This document shows positions 55,474-64,000 of a stretch of 64,000 bases of DNA, piece after piece. Each line of letters starts with the position of its first letter. Within the stretch, counting starts at the first letter, position 1. The notes below the pieces were generated by a model that worked only from the letters and a program-made list of their open reading frames with translations, made no database searches and was not told the origin of the DNA. A program made the position numbers and the translations under genes. Source of the stretch: Phycisphaerae bacterium (lineage in GTDB: Bacteria > Planctomycetota > Phycisphaerae > UBA1845 > PWPN01). The DNA lies in contig JAAYDF010000361.1 of assembly GCA_012729395.1 (NCBI GenBank), positions 1-64,000 of the forward strand. The letters are read 5' to 3'.

Positions 55474-56967
55474 CTAAACTGCTGATAACATTAGCTTTGC
55501 AGCCAGTCGGAAAGCCGTCCCGGGGCGTTTCCCAAGCTGGACGTCGTGGGTTCGAATCCCATCGCCCGCTTTCTGACACGCAGCGACATACGCTGCCTTC
55601 TCGCGACCGAAATCCTTATTCTGCAATGAGTTAACAGGGGCATCCTCGGCCGGTTCCGTGCAGTCCGCTGACACGGACTGACACCCGCCGGACCCCGTAC
55701 CGGCATACTGCGGGGCATGCTCGGGGGCATACTGGAGGGCATGCCCGCCAGTATGCGGCGAGGGCAGCATCGGCAGCGATTCCACCGCCTTGCGGGTCAG
55801 CCCTTGCGAGGGGTGCATGTACCGATTGGCCGTCAACTCGATCGAACCGTGCCGCATGGCTTCCTGGGCCACCCGTGCGGGGACATCCGTCTCGCCCAGC
55901 CACGTACCGAAGGTATGCCGCAGAGAGTGGACATCGCGGAAGCGGCCCAGCTCATCCTTGTATGGAATCCCCGCCGCCTTGAGGTCACGCTTCAGGATCT
56001 TGACTAACTCACCCGGCACCCGGAAAACCCGCTGCGCATTCCCCGGCTCCCCGTTCAGCGTCCGCCATTCCCGCAGATCCTCCGCCAGGTCGGCCCGCAG
56101 AGTCACCTGCTGAGCCTTCCGCGCCTTGGCCGACTCACGTCTCACCGTAGCCATCGCCTGCTTGTTGGAGAAGAACACCAGGTCTCCCCAGCGCAGCCGC
56201 GAAAGCTCCCCACGGCGCAGCCCGGTCAATGCGAGCGTCTTGTAGATCAACGCTCGCTCCAGGCCCAACCGCTCCAAGCGCTCACGTTCCGGTTCGCTCA
56301 GCTTTGCACACTGCTGCCCCTTTCTCTTCCCCCTTCTGATTGTCATTGCTTCTTCGAGAGGCCGTCTCTTGCTGGCATTTATCAGCGCCACGACCTGGTC
56401 AGGGGTGAAGGTTCCCCGCTCGCGCCGGATATCGTCCGCTTCCTGCTGGGGTTTAACGCATCCCACCGGGTTGCGTTCAATCCGTCGCGTCTCCACACAC
56501 CAGCGCATGAAAGCTTGGAGGCTCGCTCGGTAGGTGTTGCAGGTGCGAGGCCCACAGCCGTCCACCCGCAGGCGGTGCAGGTAGCCGCTCACTCCGTCTG
56601 TATTCACTTCCTGAAGCGTTCTGAAGCCGCACCCATCGATGATGCCCCCAAGCCGCCGCATCGTCTCGGCCAAGTGCTTGGCGCTGACTCGGCCCTGTAG
56701 CGAAAGCCTGTACTGCTCGATGTGCTCCCCGATCGGCTTCTTGCGATGCTCCCGCGAGACATCGATCAGCCCTTCGGCTTTCCGGGCCGCCTCTACCTCA
56801 AGACGCCGCGCCAGTTCTAACGTGGCCTTCTTGTCCGTGTAGCCCGCCTTCCGCCCTTGGCCCCCCGCGCCGTCCCGATAGAACGCGTAATACTTCGTGC
56901 TACGATAGCGGACTTTCTTTCCTGTCGGCAGCGTCTTCGTCCAGGTCTTCTTCCTTGCGCTCGCCAT
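55474..56967 (-). CDS. Tyrosine recombinase/integrase of element B
   Basis: The 497-aa protein has the catalytic Arg in LALTGLRRGELSRLRWGDL, HSLRHTFGTWL, and the terminal AMRHGSIELTANRYMHP with Tyr. The core ends near residue 400; the tail is proline-rich and then translates the att core backwards (GDGIRTHDVQLG) and the last 18 codons come from element A DNA. ATG 56967 is two bases from the AlpA-like gene stop. It is read toward the att site. Confidence 0.92.
   Translation of the reverse strand: MASARKKTWTKTLPTGKKVRYRSTKYYAFYRDGAGGQGRKAGYTDKKATLELARRLEVEAARKAEGLIDVSREHRKKPIGEHIEQYRLSLQGRVSAKHLAETMRRLGGIIDGCGFRTLQEVNTDGVSGYLHRLRVDGCGPRTCNTYRASLQAFMRWCVETRRIERNPVGCVKPQQEADDIRRERGTFTPDQVVALINASKRRPLEEAMTIRRGKRKGQQCAKLSEPERERLERLGLERALIYKTLALTGLRRGELSRLRWGDLVFFSNKQAMATVRRESAKARKAQQVTLRADLAEDLREWRTLNGEPGNAQRVFRVPGELVKILKRDLKAAGIPYKDELGRFRDVHSLRHTFGTWLGETDVPARVAQEAMRHGSIELTANRYMHPSQGLTRKAVESLPMLPSPHTGGHALQYAPEHAPQYAGTGSGGCQSVSADCTEPAEDAPVNSLQNKDFGREKAAYVAACQKAGDGIRTHDVQLGKRPGTAFRLAAKLMLSAV
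55530..55571 (+). repeat. att core shared by elements A (right) and B (left)
   Basis: Identical 42 bases to 6085-6126. Only the tRNA 3' part is present, so it is not a functional tRNA gene. Confidence 0.93.
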
Positions 56968-56968
56968 T

Positions 56969-57208
56969 TCACGCCCCCCGTTTGAAGCTGGACACGTCCG
57001 GGCATCCCTGCCGCACCCATCCCATGATTGCGTCCGGATCCCACCGCGTCGTCCGACCGCCGATGACTACCGCATCCGGCATCTGCCCTGCGGACTTCAT
57101 CCGCCATACCTTCCGGGCTGACACCTGCAGGAACTCCGCCACGTGTTCAGCCGTCCACAGTCTCTGGCTGACGGCCAGCCCCGATTCTTTCTGCTCATTC
57201 CCAGCCAT
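56969..57208 (-). CDS. AlpA/excisionase-like helix-turn-helix protein
   Basis: The 79-aa protein has LWTAEHVAEFLQVSARKVWRMKSAGQMPDAV, an excisionase/MerR-type helix-turn-helix, then GGRTTRWDPDAIMGWV. It lies immediately before the integrase on the same strand, the usual xis-int order. MAGNEQ (57208) is preferred; upstream in-frame ATGs add up to 14 residues. Confidence 0.82.
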   Translation of the reverse strand: MAGNEQKESGLAVSQRLWTAEHVAEFLQVSARKVWRMKSAGQMPDAVVIGGRTTRWDPDAIMGWVRQGCPDVSSFKRGA

Positions 57209-57304
57209 GCCTTCGTTCCTTTCCATTGCTTGGCTCTCTTCAGCACCCATGGCTGGCTGACGCCCCGCCGCGGGGCTTAGCTGGCTGCGGGTCCACCGCC
57301 GTTC

Positions 57305-57481
57305 CTATATTCCCAATGATCGGCGCAACGCCGCAGGCACCGCCGACTCACAGACCTTCTCCATCTGAGCGCTGAACTTCTTCGCGCTCGCCTTGATCTG
57401 GTAGAACTGCGTCCGGCATCCCCGGACCAGGACCACATACCACTGGCCTTCCCATTCAAAGGTCTTCACTTCCAAGGTCAC
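57305..57481 (-). CDS. 58-residue hypothetical protein
   Basis: The GTG start at 57481 overlaps the upstream stop (GTGA), a coupling signature. The product starts MTLEVKTFEWEGQWYVVLVR and is helical later. It is part of the integrase operon; function unknown. Confidence 0.65.
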   Translation of the reverse strand: MTLEVKTFEWEGQWYVVLVRGCRTQFYQIKASAKKFSAQMEKVCESAVPAALRRSLGI

Positions 57482-57900
57482 GCTTCGGTATCTCCCCTAC
57501 GTTTCTCTTCCTGTTCATCGGCCCACTCCCGAACCGCCCAGCTCCACGCTTCACATTCGCTTAGCGTTGCATAATCGTACCGACGCCGTGTGTCTCGCTC
57601 CCGTGTCCCCCCCAGGAAGGTCTGGCTCTGCTGCGTCACGATGAAGGTAAACACGGTAAGACCACCCGCCCGCGCCCGCTGGTGGACTGCCGACCGTGAC
57701 ACGCCCACATACTCCGGCACCCACGAGAACGGGATCAGATTGCCTTTGTAGAAGTCCCGCAGTTCACGTACCCAGCTTCTGAACTCAATGACTGAGCCGC
57801 GCCGCACATACCACCGCGTCCCTTCGTGCAATTGCGTGACAAGTTCCGACTTCGCCCACACCGCCGGCAACCGCACGAACTTGAAGTCATCACTCACCAT
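57478..57900 (-). CDS. Small hypothetical protein, first gene of the integrase operon
   Basis: The 140-aa protein starts MVSDDFKFVRLP and contains PEYVGVSRSAVHQRARAGGL, a possible helix-turn-helix. ATG 57900 lies only six bases after the TACAAT of the promoter, so the mRNA may be nearly leaderless. Confidence 0.65.
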   Translation of the reverse strand: MVSDDFKFVRLPAVWAKSELVTQLHEGTRWYVRRGSVIEFRSWVRELRDFYKGNLIPFSWVPEYVGVSRSAVHQRARAGGLTVFTFIVTQQSQTFLGGTRERDTRRRYDYATLSECEAWSWAVREWADEQEEKRRGDTEA

Positions 57901-57906
57901 GCCGGC

Positions 57907-57934
57907 ATTGTAGCAGACCTTCATGTTCCGTCAA
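57907..57934 (-). promoter_or_regulatory. Promoter of the element B integrase operon
   Basis: On the minus strand TTGACG (57934-57929) and TACAAT (57912-57907) are 16 bases apart, directly ahead of the first gene. Confidence 0.68.
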
Positions 57935-58511
57935 GGTTATGCTGGACATTTCCTGAAGAATTTTGCCTCGACCTCCAACTTGAATCAAGCCTCCCACCAG
58001 CCCGCTTCTCCAGCCCCGGAGGACCACCTTCCGCCCAGGCCCAGATCGGACATAACTATCGTCTTCACAGCATGATATGACCGCATGAGCCCTGCCGGGC
58101 GGCGGTCCCATTCCTTCCTGGCAGGGAGCGTCCACAGTCGGGTGGAGCGTGTCCAGGAGGCTCTGCTCGCTTAGCCGGGACGCGATGAATGGTGGCGGGA
58201 CACGCTGACGACTTCGGGCGTTCGCCCTGCACGGGACGGTCGCCGCGGTTCGCCAGCCCCATCAGCTCGTTGCTGGTCTGTTCTGCTTTCTTCGCCAAGC
58301 TTCGCGGCCCGCGGCTCACTGCCGGTCTCGTCAGCATCGGCCGTGGCCAGGCCAAGCAGAGCCCGCCTTAGGGCGGGGCCTGTCACGCCCGCTGCTTACT
58401 CCTCGACCTGTTCGCGACGTCCGCTGCGCCCATGTCCTCCGGCAGGGGCCTTTCGTTCGCCAATCTCTTGCGAGCGAACGGAAAAACCCCTTTTACCTGG
58501 AGGACAAAACC
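57935..58511. other. Gene-free leader region upstream of the second ArdC-like gene
   Basis: It holds several hairpins, including CCCGCC/GGGCGG near 58370 and the pre-RBS hairpin at 58445-58490 (GGGG..CCCC with CGTTCGC/GCGAACG). The two-hairpin motif of element A is not visible here. Confidence 0.5.
58445..58490 (+). promoter_or_regulatory. Hairpin before the second ArdC-like gene
   Basis: CGTTCGC (58454-58460) pairs with GCGAACG (58474-58480); GGGG (58445-58448) with CCCC (58487-58490). Position relative to the ribosome site is like that of 23787 and 24511, but the sequence differs. Confidence 0.55.
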
Positions 58512-59324
58512 ATGAAAGCAGAACAAGCCAAGAAACTCGCCGACGAATCACTGGCCAACCTCGCCACCGCCCTCGAGCAGGGACGAAGCGAGACACTCAC
58601 CGCGTACCTGACCACCATGGCCCGCTTCCACCGTTACAGCTTCGGCAACATCATGCTCATTGCCTCCCAGAAGCCCGATGCCACCCGCGTCGCCGGCTTC
58701 CAGACCTGGAAGAAGCTCGGCCGCTGGGTCAAGGCCGGCGAGAAGGGCATCCTCATCTTTGCCCCTATCGTCATCCGGCCGAAAGAGGACCAGCCCGCGG
58801 ATACCGCTTCTCAGGAGCCGCGCACACTTCTGCGGTTCAAGGCGGTCTACGTTTTCGATGTGAGCCAGACCGATGGCCAGCAGCTCCCCGAATTCGCCAC
58901 GGTCTCCGGCAACCCCAACGGCCATACCGACCGCCTCAAGGCCTTCATCGCTCAGCAGGGCATCTCGCTGGAGTACGCGGACGACTTGGACGGTGCCGAC
59001 GGAGCCTCTGCCGGCGGACGGATCATTCTCCACACCGGTCTTACCCCGGCCAAGGAGTTCTCGGTTCTCGCCCACGAGGCCGCCCACGAGATGCTCCATC
59101 ACGCCGACAACGGTCCCCGCCCCAGCAAGACCGTCCGCGAGACCGAAGCCGAAGCCGTCGCGTTCGTCGTTTGCGAGGCGATCGGTTTGGCGTCCAACGG
59201 TGCCGCCGCCGACTACATCCAGCTCTACAACGGCGACGAAGACACGCTGGCCGCCTCTCTCGACCGCATCCAGAAGACCGCCACCGCGATCATCGCCGCC
59301 ATCGCCGAGGCTCCGGTCGAGTGA
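58512..59324 (+). CDS. ArdC-like antirestriction/ssDNA-binding protein (element B)
   Basis: The 270-aa protein (MKAEQAKKLADESLANLATA) is a clear relative of 24578, with YSFGNIMLIASQKPDATRVAG, KKLGRWVKAGEKGIL and a zinc motif HEAAHEMLHH. GGAGGA precedes the ATG. It likely protects incoming element B DNA. Confidence 0.87.
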   Translation: MKAEQAKKLADESLANLATALEQGRSETLTAYLTTMARFHRYSFGNIMLIASQKPDATRVAGFQTWKKLGRWVKAGEKGILIFAPIVIRPKEDQPADTASQEPRTLLRFKAVYVFDVSQTDGQQLPEFATVSGNPNGHTDRLKAFIAQQGISLEYADDLDGADGASAGGRIILHTGLTPAKEFSVLAHEAAHEMLHHADNGPRPSKTVRETEAEAVAFVVCEAIGLASNGAAADYIQLYNGDEDTLAASLDRIQKTATAIIAAIAEAPVE

Positions 59325-59603
59325 GCGGCAAGGCCGCCGGCTCCGGCCGGCGGTCTGCATAGGCTACTGTCCCCAGCCCTGCCTCACGACAGCACCACAC
59401 GGCACGCCCCCGCCAAGCCGTTCGCCCCGGGGTTCAACCTGTTCCTCCACGCCTCATGTACACACGACCTCATCCCCAGACAAGCGTTCCCGATGTGGCA
59501 GGCGGTGCAGATGCGTGATGCTCAGATCGGGTCGGCGAAGTTCCGCAAGGTCGCCACCGTCTCCGTCAGCGATTGACGTTCAGGACCGTAGAGTTTACCA
59601 GCA
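59325..59603. other. Interval between ArdC-like and HTH genes
   Basis: An inverted repeat follows the ArdC stop (GCCGCCGGC/GCCGGCGGC type near 59331-59353), a possible terminator. A plus-strand frame to 59575 ends GSAKFRKVATVSVSD but lacks an ATG/GTG start, so it may be a gene remnant. Confidence 0.4.
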
Positions 59604-60062
59604 TCAGTAGCCCATGTTCAGGGCTTCGCCCTCTTGCGTCAATCGCTGCAACACCTCGCTCCGCTCTGCGTCGCTTCGTCGCTTGAAGGCCAGCACATCG
59701 CTGAGCAGGACACGCCGATGGGTGCCCACCTTGCGGCAGGGGAGCTGGCCCTCTTCCAGCATCTTGACCAGGAATGGCCGGGAGACGTTCAGCAGGTCGG
59801 CCGCCTGCTGCGTGGTCAGCTCCGCGTGAACCGGCATCACGGTCACGGCGTGGCCCTGGGCCATCTGGGTCAGCATATCGACCAGCAGCCGCATCGCCGC
59901 GGCCGGCAGGACTACCAGCTCCTCCTTTCGTCGCCCCACGGGCTGCAGCCGTACCCGCACTTCACGCTTTCCAGCCAGCAGCGTCGCCAGGATCCGGCTC
60001 GACTCGCGGGCCAGCGTCGCTTCGGCTTCCGTCGGGGCTACCGGTTCAAGGGGCGTGGTCAT
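59604..60062 (-). CDS. Excisionase-type HTH protein, antitoxin-like
   Basis: The 152-aa protein has ELTTQQAADLLNVSRPFLVKMLEEGQLPCRKVGTHRRVLLSDVLAFKR, the helix-turn-helix found in antitoxins of PIN-domain toxins. AGGAGG lies before ATG 60062. No intact toxin gene follows; it may be orphan. Confidence 0.8.
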   Translation of the reverse strand: MTTPLEPVAPTEAEATLARESSRILATLLAGKREVRVRLQPVGRRKEELVVLPAAAMRLLVDMLTQMAQGHAVTVMPVHAELTTQQAADLLNVSRPFLVKMLEEGQLPCRKVGTHRRVLLSDVLAFKRRSDAERSEVLQRLTQEGEALNMGY

Positions 60063-60284
60063 GAGCACATCCTCCTGACCCAAGTACATCACCTTATCGC
60101 AATAAACGCAATAGGCGAAACAAACAAAATAAGCCCCGCCCCGCCCCGTAGGCCCGCCGCAGGGCGGTTGCAGCCTCAACCTGTTGGTGCACCCCGCTCC
60201 CCGCCTGTAGAATCGGGCTACTCGGGCCGGCCCCAGCCCACCGAGTAGGTCAAGGTGTCCCGCTGGCGCATCTGGAGTACCCTC

Positions 60285-62996
60285 GTGTCCGAGTCGGAAC
60301 AACAAACTCGCCGAACTCGCATCGACACACGCCTTCGGGCGCGGGGTTGGACCATTTTGCCATATCAGCCGGGCCTTCAGATCGGCAATCTTACCAAGCA
60401 CGCTGTCACTGAGTACGAAACCGCGAGTGGTCCCGCTGATTATGTCTTCATCGTCGATGGGCAATTACTGGGCGTTGTCGAGGCCAAGAAGGTCTCCCTG
60501 GGACCGCAAAACGTTCTCACCCAAGCCGAGCGATACGCTCGTGGGCTGGCCGGCACGCCATTCAATTTCGACGGCCTCAAGGCCCCCTTTCTTTGGTCGA
60601 CCAACGGCGAGGTCATCTGGTTCCATGACGTGCGGAGCCCCTTGAACGCCTCGCGCCAAGTATCTGACTTCCCGACACCGAACGCCCTCCGGGATGCCCT
60701 TTCTCGACAGCTTGACGTGGCCTGCGGACAGCTCGCGGACACGCCCAATGACCACCCACGTCTTCGTCCATACCAGCGAGAAGCAAACACCGCGATCGAA
60801 GCCGCCATCCGTACGCGCAAGCGCCGCATGCTGGTCGCAATGGCCACCGGCACCGGCAAGACGTTCGTGATGGTGAATCAGACGTACCGGCTCATGAAGG
60901 CCGACGTTGCCCGGCGCGTGCTCTTCCTGGTGGATCGTCGTGCGTTGGCCGCTCAGGCTGTGCGGGCCTTCGCCGCCTTTGAGCCGGAACCGGGGCTGAG
61001 ATTCCCCAGCATCTATGAGGTCTATAGTCAGCGCTTCCGTCGCGAAGACTGGGGCGAAGACGAGCCGTTCGACCCCAGCGTTCTGCCCTGTGAGTATCTG
61101 CTCGATCCTCAGCCCAAGCACGCATTTGTTTACGTGTGCACCATCCAGCGGATGGCCATGAACCTCTTCGGCCGGGATGCCGCGATCCACGCCGGCGACG
61201 AGCCGTTTGATGATGATGCGGAAGAGCGACTCGACATTCCGATTCACGCATTCGACACGGTGATTGCGGACGAATGTCACCGTGGGTACACCGCAGCAGA
61301 GCTTTCCGTCTGGCGAAATACCCTGGAGCACTTCGATGCGATCAATATCGGCTTGACGGCCACACCCGCGGCCCACACCACGGCGTACTTCAAGAACGTC
61401 GTTTACCGATATGAGTACGACCGCGCAGTCCGGGAGGGCTATCTCGTCGATTACGACGCGGTACGCATCAAGTCCGGCGTCCGCATCGACGGCGTCTTTC
61501 TCAAGGAGGGCGAGCACGTTGGGCTCATCGACCCAACGAAGGGGACGGAGCAGCTTGACATTCTCGAAGACGAGCGGCAGTTTGATGCCACGCAGATCGA
61601 GCGGGACATCACCGTACCCGATTCAAATCGCAAGATTCTTGAGGAGATCAAACGCTATGCCCTCGAACACGAGCAGCAACACGGCCGCTTTCCCAAGACA
61701 TTGATCTTCGCCACCAATGACCTGCCGCATGTGTCACATGCCGACCAGCTCGTGGCCGCCTGCCGCGAAGTCTTCGGCCGCGGCGACTCTTTCGTGCAGA
61801 AGATCACCGGCAGCCCCACCGTGGACCGGCCGCTGCAACGCATCCGCGAGTTCCGCAATCGCCCCAACCCCGGCATCGTGGTATCGGTGGACATGCTGAC
61901 CACGGGGGTGGACATCCCCGATCTTGAGTTCATCGTATTCCTGCGCCCGGTCAAGAGCCGCATCCTTTTCGAGCAGATGCTCGGCCGCGGCACGCGAAGG
62001 GGAGAGAAGTACCCGGATAAGTCGCACTTCGTCGTCTTTGACTGCTTCGATGGCACCCTGCTGGAGTACTTCCGCAGCGCGTCGGCCTTTGACATAGACC
62101 CACCGCAACGAACAGCCAAGACCATCGCCGAGCTCATCGAAGACATCTGGCAGAACCGAGATCGCGACTACTCGACCCGTTGCCTGGTCAAACGCCTGCA
62201 CCGCATCAACAAGGAGATGTCGGGGGACGCTCGCCAGCTTTTCGCCGCCTACATCCCCGACGGCGATCTGGGCAAGTTCGGCGCCGGCCTGTTCCGGGCA
62301 CTGGCCACCAACTTTTCGGAAACGATGAAGCTCCTGCGCGACCCGGCCTTCCAGGATCTGCTGGTCAATTATCCCCGTCCCGAACGCCGTTTCCTCATCG
62401 CCTATGAGGCGGCTGACGAAGTCTCATCCGAATGGCTCATCCGCGACGGTACCGGCAAGGAGCACAAGCCGGCAGACTATTTGGCCGCATTTGCCGTATT
62501 CGTGCGCGAAAACCCCGCGCAGATCTCGGCCATCGAGATTCTGCTCAACCGTCCGCAGGACTGGGGCACGGCGGCCATTGACGAGCTACGGCAAAAACTG
62601 GCCGCGTCACGGGAGCATTTCACCGTCGAGGCGCTCCAGCGAGCCCATGCCCTGCATTACCATAAGGCGCTGGTCGAGGTGATCTCGATGGTCAAGCACG
62701 CCGCTCGCGAAGAGGAGCCGCTGCTCACGGCGGCCGAGCGGGTCGACCGTGCCCTCCGCAAGCTCGCCCCGCAGCCGGCGGTCGGAGACACCTGGCTGAA
62801 GCAGTTCACCGACGACCAGCGGCGATGGCTCACACGGATACGAGCCCATATGATCGAGAATCTGTCCATTGACCGGGAAGACTTCGACGACGTGCCCATC
62901 TTCGCCCGGGAGGGCGGCTGGAACGTCGCTGACCGTGTCTTCGGCGGCCGGCTGGACGGTCTGCTCCATAGAATCAACGAGGTGGTGGCGGCATGA
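60285..62996 (+). CDS. hsdR: Type I restriction endonuclease subunit HsdR (EcoEI-type)
   Basis: The 903-aa protein has nuclease segment ADYVFIVDGQLLGVVEAKK, Walker A MATGTGKTFVMV, DECH in VIADECHRGY and GLTATPAAHT. GTG 60285 follows GGAG by seven bases; an upstream GTG at 60255 would add ten residues. The stop overlaps the next gene by four bases. This is a different subfamily from the HsdR of element A. Confidence 0.95.
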   Translation: MSESEQQTRRTRIDTRLRARGWTILPYQPGLQIGNLTKHAVTEYETASGPADYVFIVDGQLLGVVEAKKVSLGPQNVLTQAERYARGLAGTPFNFDGLKAPFLWSTNGEVIWFHDVRSPLNASRQVSDFPTPNALRDALSRQLDVACGQLADTPNDHPRLRPYQREANTAIEAAIRTRKRRMLVAMATGTGKTFVMVNQTYRLMKADVARRVLFLVDRRALAAQAVRAFAAFEPEPGLRFPSIYEVYSQRFRREDWGEDEPFDPSVLPCEYLLDPQPKHAFVYVCTIQRMAMNLFGRDAAIHAGDEPFDDDAEERLDIPIHAFDTVIADECHRGYTAAELSVWRNTLEHFDAINIGLTATPAAHTTAYFKNVVYRYEYDRAVREGYLVDYDAVRIKSGVRIDGVFLKEGEHVGLIDPTKGTEQLDILEDERQFDATQIERDITVPDSNRKILEEIKRYALEHEQQHGRFPKTLIFATNDLPHVSHADQLVAACREVFGRGDSFVQKITGSPTVDRPLQRIREFRNRPNPGIVVSVDMLTTGVDIPDLEFIVFLRPVKSRILFEQMLGRGTRRGEKYPDKSHFVVFDCFDGTLLEYFRSASAFDIDPPQRTAKTIAELIEDIWQNRDRDYSTRCLVKRLHRINKEMSGDARQLFAAYIPDGDLGKFGAGLFRALATNFSETMKLLRDPAFQDLLVNYPRPERRFLIAYEAADEVSSEWLIRDGTGKEHKPADYLAAFAVFVRENPAQISAIEILLNRPQDWGTAAIDELRQKLAASREHFTVEALQRAHALHYHKALVEVISMVKHAAREEEPLLTAAERVDRALRKLAPQPAVGDTWLKQFTDDQRRWLTRIRAHMIENLSIDREDFDDVPIFAREGGWNVADRVFGGRLDGLLHRINEVVAA

Positions 62997-63832
62997 AAAT
63001 CAAACCTGTGGGCAAGGCAGTTGGCAATTGGAGCGATTGGAAATCGCCGAACGATTGGAAGCAGGAAGACATTTTGCCGTCACCCGGCGTATATCAACTT
63101 GCAGTGTTTAGAAACGAACAGCAGGCCAAGCTGTACTCTCCGACCACTTCGAACTGCCATTTACTTAGGAAGGAGCCGCATTACCAAGGTGTCGTTTATA
63201 TCGGCAAGGCAATCTGTTTGCAGGAACGGTACTGGCTCTTGGTCCAAAGCTGGTGTTCAGGTACGTCTGTGCCGCGCCATGGCTCGCGGAAAACCTACAA
63301 CCAGAACCACCTCGAAGCCAAGGAGCGCTTCTGCCCCGGAGAGGTACGGTGCCGGTACAAACCACTGGCTTCGATGAACTGGGTCGAGTTCAGGGAGAAG
63401 CTTAAGTTGGGCCTCAAGCCCGGAGCGAGCTGGCAACAGCAGCTACATGCTCTATGGCCTGACAGCGGGACACTGCCGAAGGGATTGGGGGAGAAGCAGC
63501 CGAATTCGGACGAGGATCGACTTATTCAGTCCGCGATAGCCACCTTTTCAGAAGAAGGAAACCTGCTGGGGGCATTTAACAAGATCTATGGAATTCCTCC
63601 GCTCTTGAATAAGCGTCCTCCCGAATATCTTGGCTGGTCGCCCAATGATGCAGAAATGGAAGAGTGGCTTCGAAAGCAGATTGAGGAAGAAGATCAGATA
63701 CCTGACGATCATGCTATTAGGTTGCGGGCATACGAGAAGTGGGAGAAGCGAAGGCGCCCTTACGGCGACGATTGGACGGACTGGTTTGATGCAGAACTTG
63801 AGCTTTGGGAACACGCGATATTGGAAGGCTGA
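62993..63832 (+). CDS. GIY-YIG-like protein between hsdR and hsdM
   Basis: The 279-aa protein has SPGVYQLAVF and VVYIGKAICLQERYWLLVQSW, resembling the GIY-YIG strands and helix Arg. The remainder is unrecognised. It overlaps hsdR and is followed six bases later by hsdM, so it is an operon member, possibly an accessory nuclease or recognition protein. Confidence 0.6.
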   Translation: MKIKPVGKAVGNWSDWKSPNDWKQEDILPSPGVYQLAVFRNEQQAKLYSPTTSNCHLLRKEPHYQGVVYIGKAICLQERYWLLVQSWCSGTSVPRHGSRKTYNQNHLEAKERFCPGEVRCRYKPLASMNWVEFREKLKLGLKPGASWQQQLHALWPDSGTLPKGLGEKQPNSDEDRLIQSAIATFSEEGNLLGAFNKIYGIPPLLNKRPPEYLGWSPNDAEMEEWLRKQIEEEDQIPDDHAIRLRAYEKWEKRRRPYGDDWTDWFDAELELWEHAILEG

Positions 63833-63837
63833 ACCCT

Positions 63838-64000
63838 GTGACCGACATCGTCCAGAAACTCTGGGGTTACTGCCACACGCTCCGTCATGACGGCGTGGGC
63901 TATACCGATTACGTCGAACAGCTCACTTACCTGCTGTTTCTGAAGATGGCCGACGAGCGGAAGAAGATTGAGCTTCCGGCCGGCTGTGATTGGCCCGCGC
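63838..64000 (+). CDS. hsdM: Type I R-M methyltransferase subunit HsdM (N-terminus, cut by window edge)
   Basis: Open frame from GTG 63838: VTDIVQKLWGYCHTLR then YVEQLTYLLFLKMADERKK, the HsdM N-terminal helical domain. It continues past the right edge. Confidence 0.85.
   Translation, partial: MTDIVQKLWGYCHTLRHDGVGYTDYVEQLTYLLFLKMADERKKIELPAGCDWPA

Larger units (their letters stand above)
55572..64000. mobile_element. Integrative element B (left part)
   Basis: It begins at the second tRNA-Gly repeat with its own integrase and excisionase-like gene, an ArdC-like gene and a second type I R-M system. Its right att site should be a third copy of the core beyond the window. Confidence 0.72.

Noticed and set aside
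55530-55571. Second functional tRNA-Gly
   Set aside because: Only the 3' 42 bases are present; the acceptor 5' strand and D arm are missing.
59382-59575. Plus-strand frame ending in KVATVSVSD
   Set aside because: No ATG, GTG or TTG start with a ribosome site; possible remnant only.

Overview
The window looks like a GC-rich chromosome of a Planctomycetota bacterium, probably of the Phycisphaerae type. The reasons are a prepilin-like protein with the planctomycete H-X9-DG C-terminus, a membrane TPR protein, secreted proteins ending in dockerin-like 'GDVD..D' tags, a DUF1580-type protein, and an overlapping sigma factor-Ser/Thr kinase pair. This assignment is inference from gene content; there is no rRNA gene here.

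Chromosomal core (1-6126): a truncated membrane-protein gene, a prepilin-like gene, a small anchored zinc-ribbon-like protein, recA (minus strand), a membrane/TPR protein and an intact tRNA-Gly(CCC). The last 42 bases of the tRNA recur exactly at 55530-55571. Those repeats bound a 49.4-kb integrative element A (6085-55571). A second element B starts at the second repeat and runs off the right edge. Each element has its own tyrosine recombinase next to its left att site.

Element A, left to right: integrase; a cargo block of large secreted proteins (subtilase with seven FN3-like repeats, trypsin-like protease, LamG/thrombospondin-3 protein, Ig-like protein, glycine-rich protein), four of them with the same C-terminal tag; two small mobile-element genes (an 89-aa protein and an ArdC-like protein), each behind a nearly identical ~370-nt structured leader; membrane and DNA-binding genes; sigma/kinase pair; a mobilisation block (DUF1580, RHH accessory protein, MobF/TrwC relaxase, adenine methylase, coupling protein, two coiled-coil membrane/secreted proteins, DUF932); a third tyrosine recombinase; and a type I restriction-modification operon (half-S, hsdM, hsdS, two unknown genes, hsdR, metallopeptidase). 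The right end holds a Schlafen/AlbA_2 protein, an archaeal-type CTP-dependent riboflavin-kinase-like protein, an unrecognised protein behind ~1.1 kb of hairpin-rich noncoding DNA, and a group II intron domain V-VI remnant. A relaxase and coupling protein are present but no VirB-type channel genes are seen, so A is better described as mobilizable than self-conjugative.

Element B (55572 onward): a four-gene operon read toward the tRNA fragment (two small genes, AlpA-like excisionase, integrase), an ArdC-like gene, an HTH antitoxin-like gene and the start of a second type I R-M system (EcoEI-type hsdR, a GIY-YIG-like gene, start of hsdM).

The most unusual signals are a ~105-nt two-hairpin motif in four copies with compensatory stem changes upstream of two element genes, the hairpin-rich region and orphan gene at 53045-54920, and the cytosolic plus four-TM gene pair inside the first type I R-M operon.
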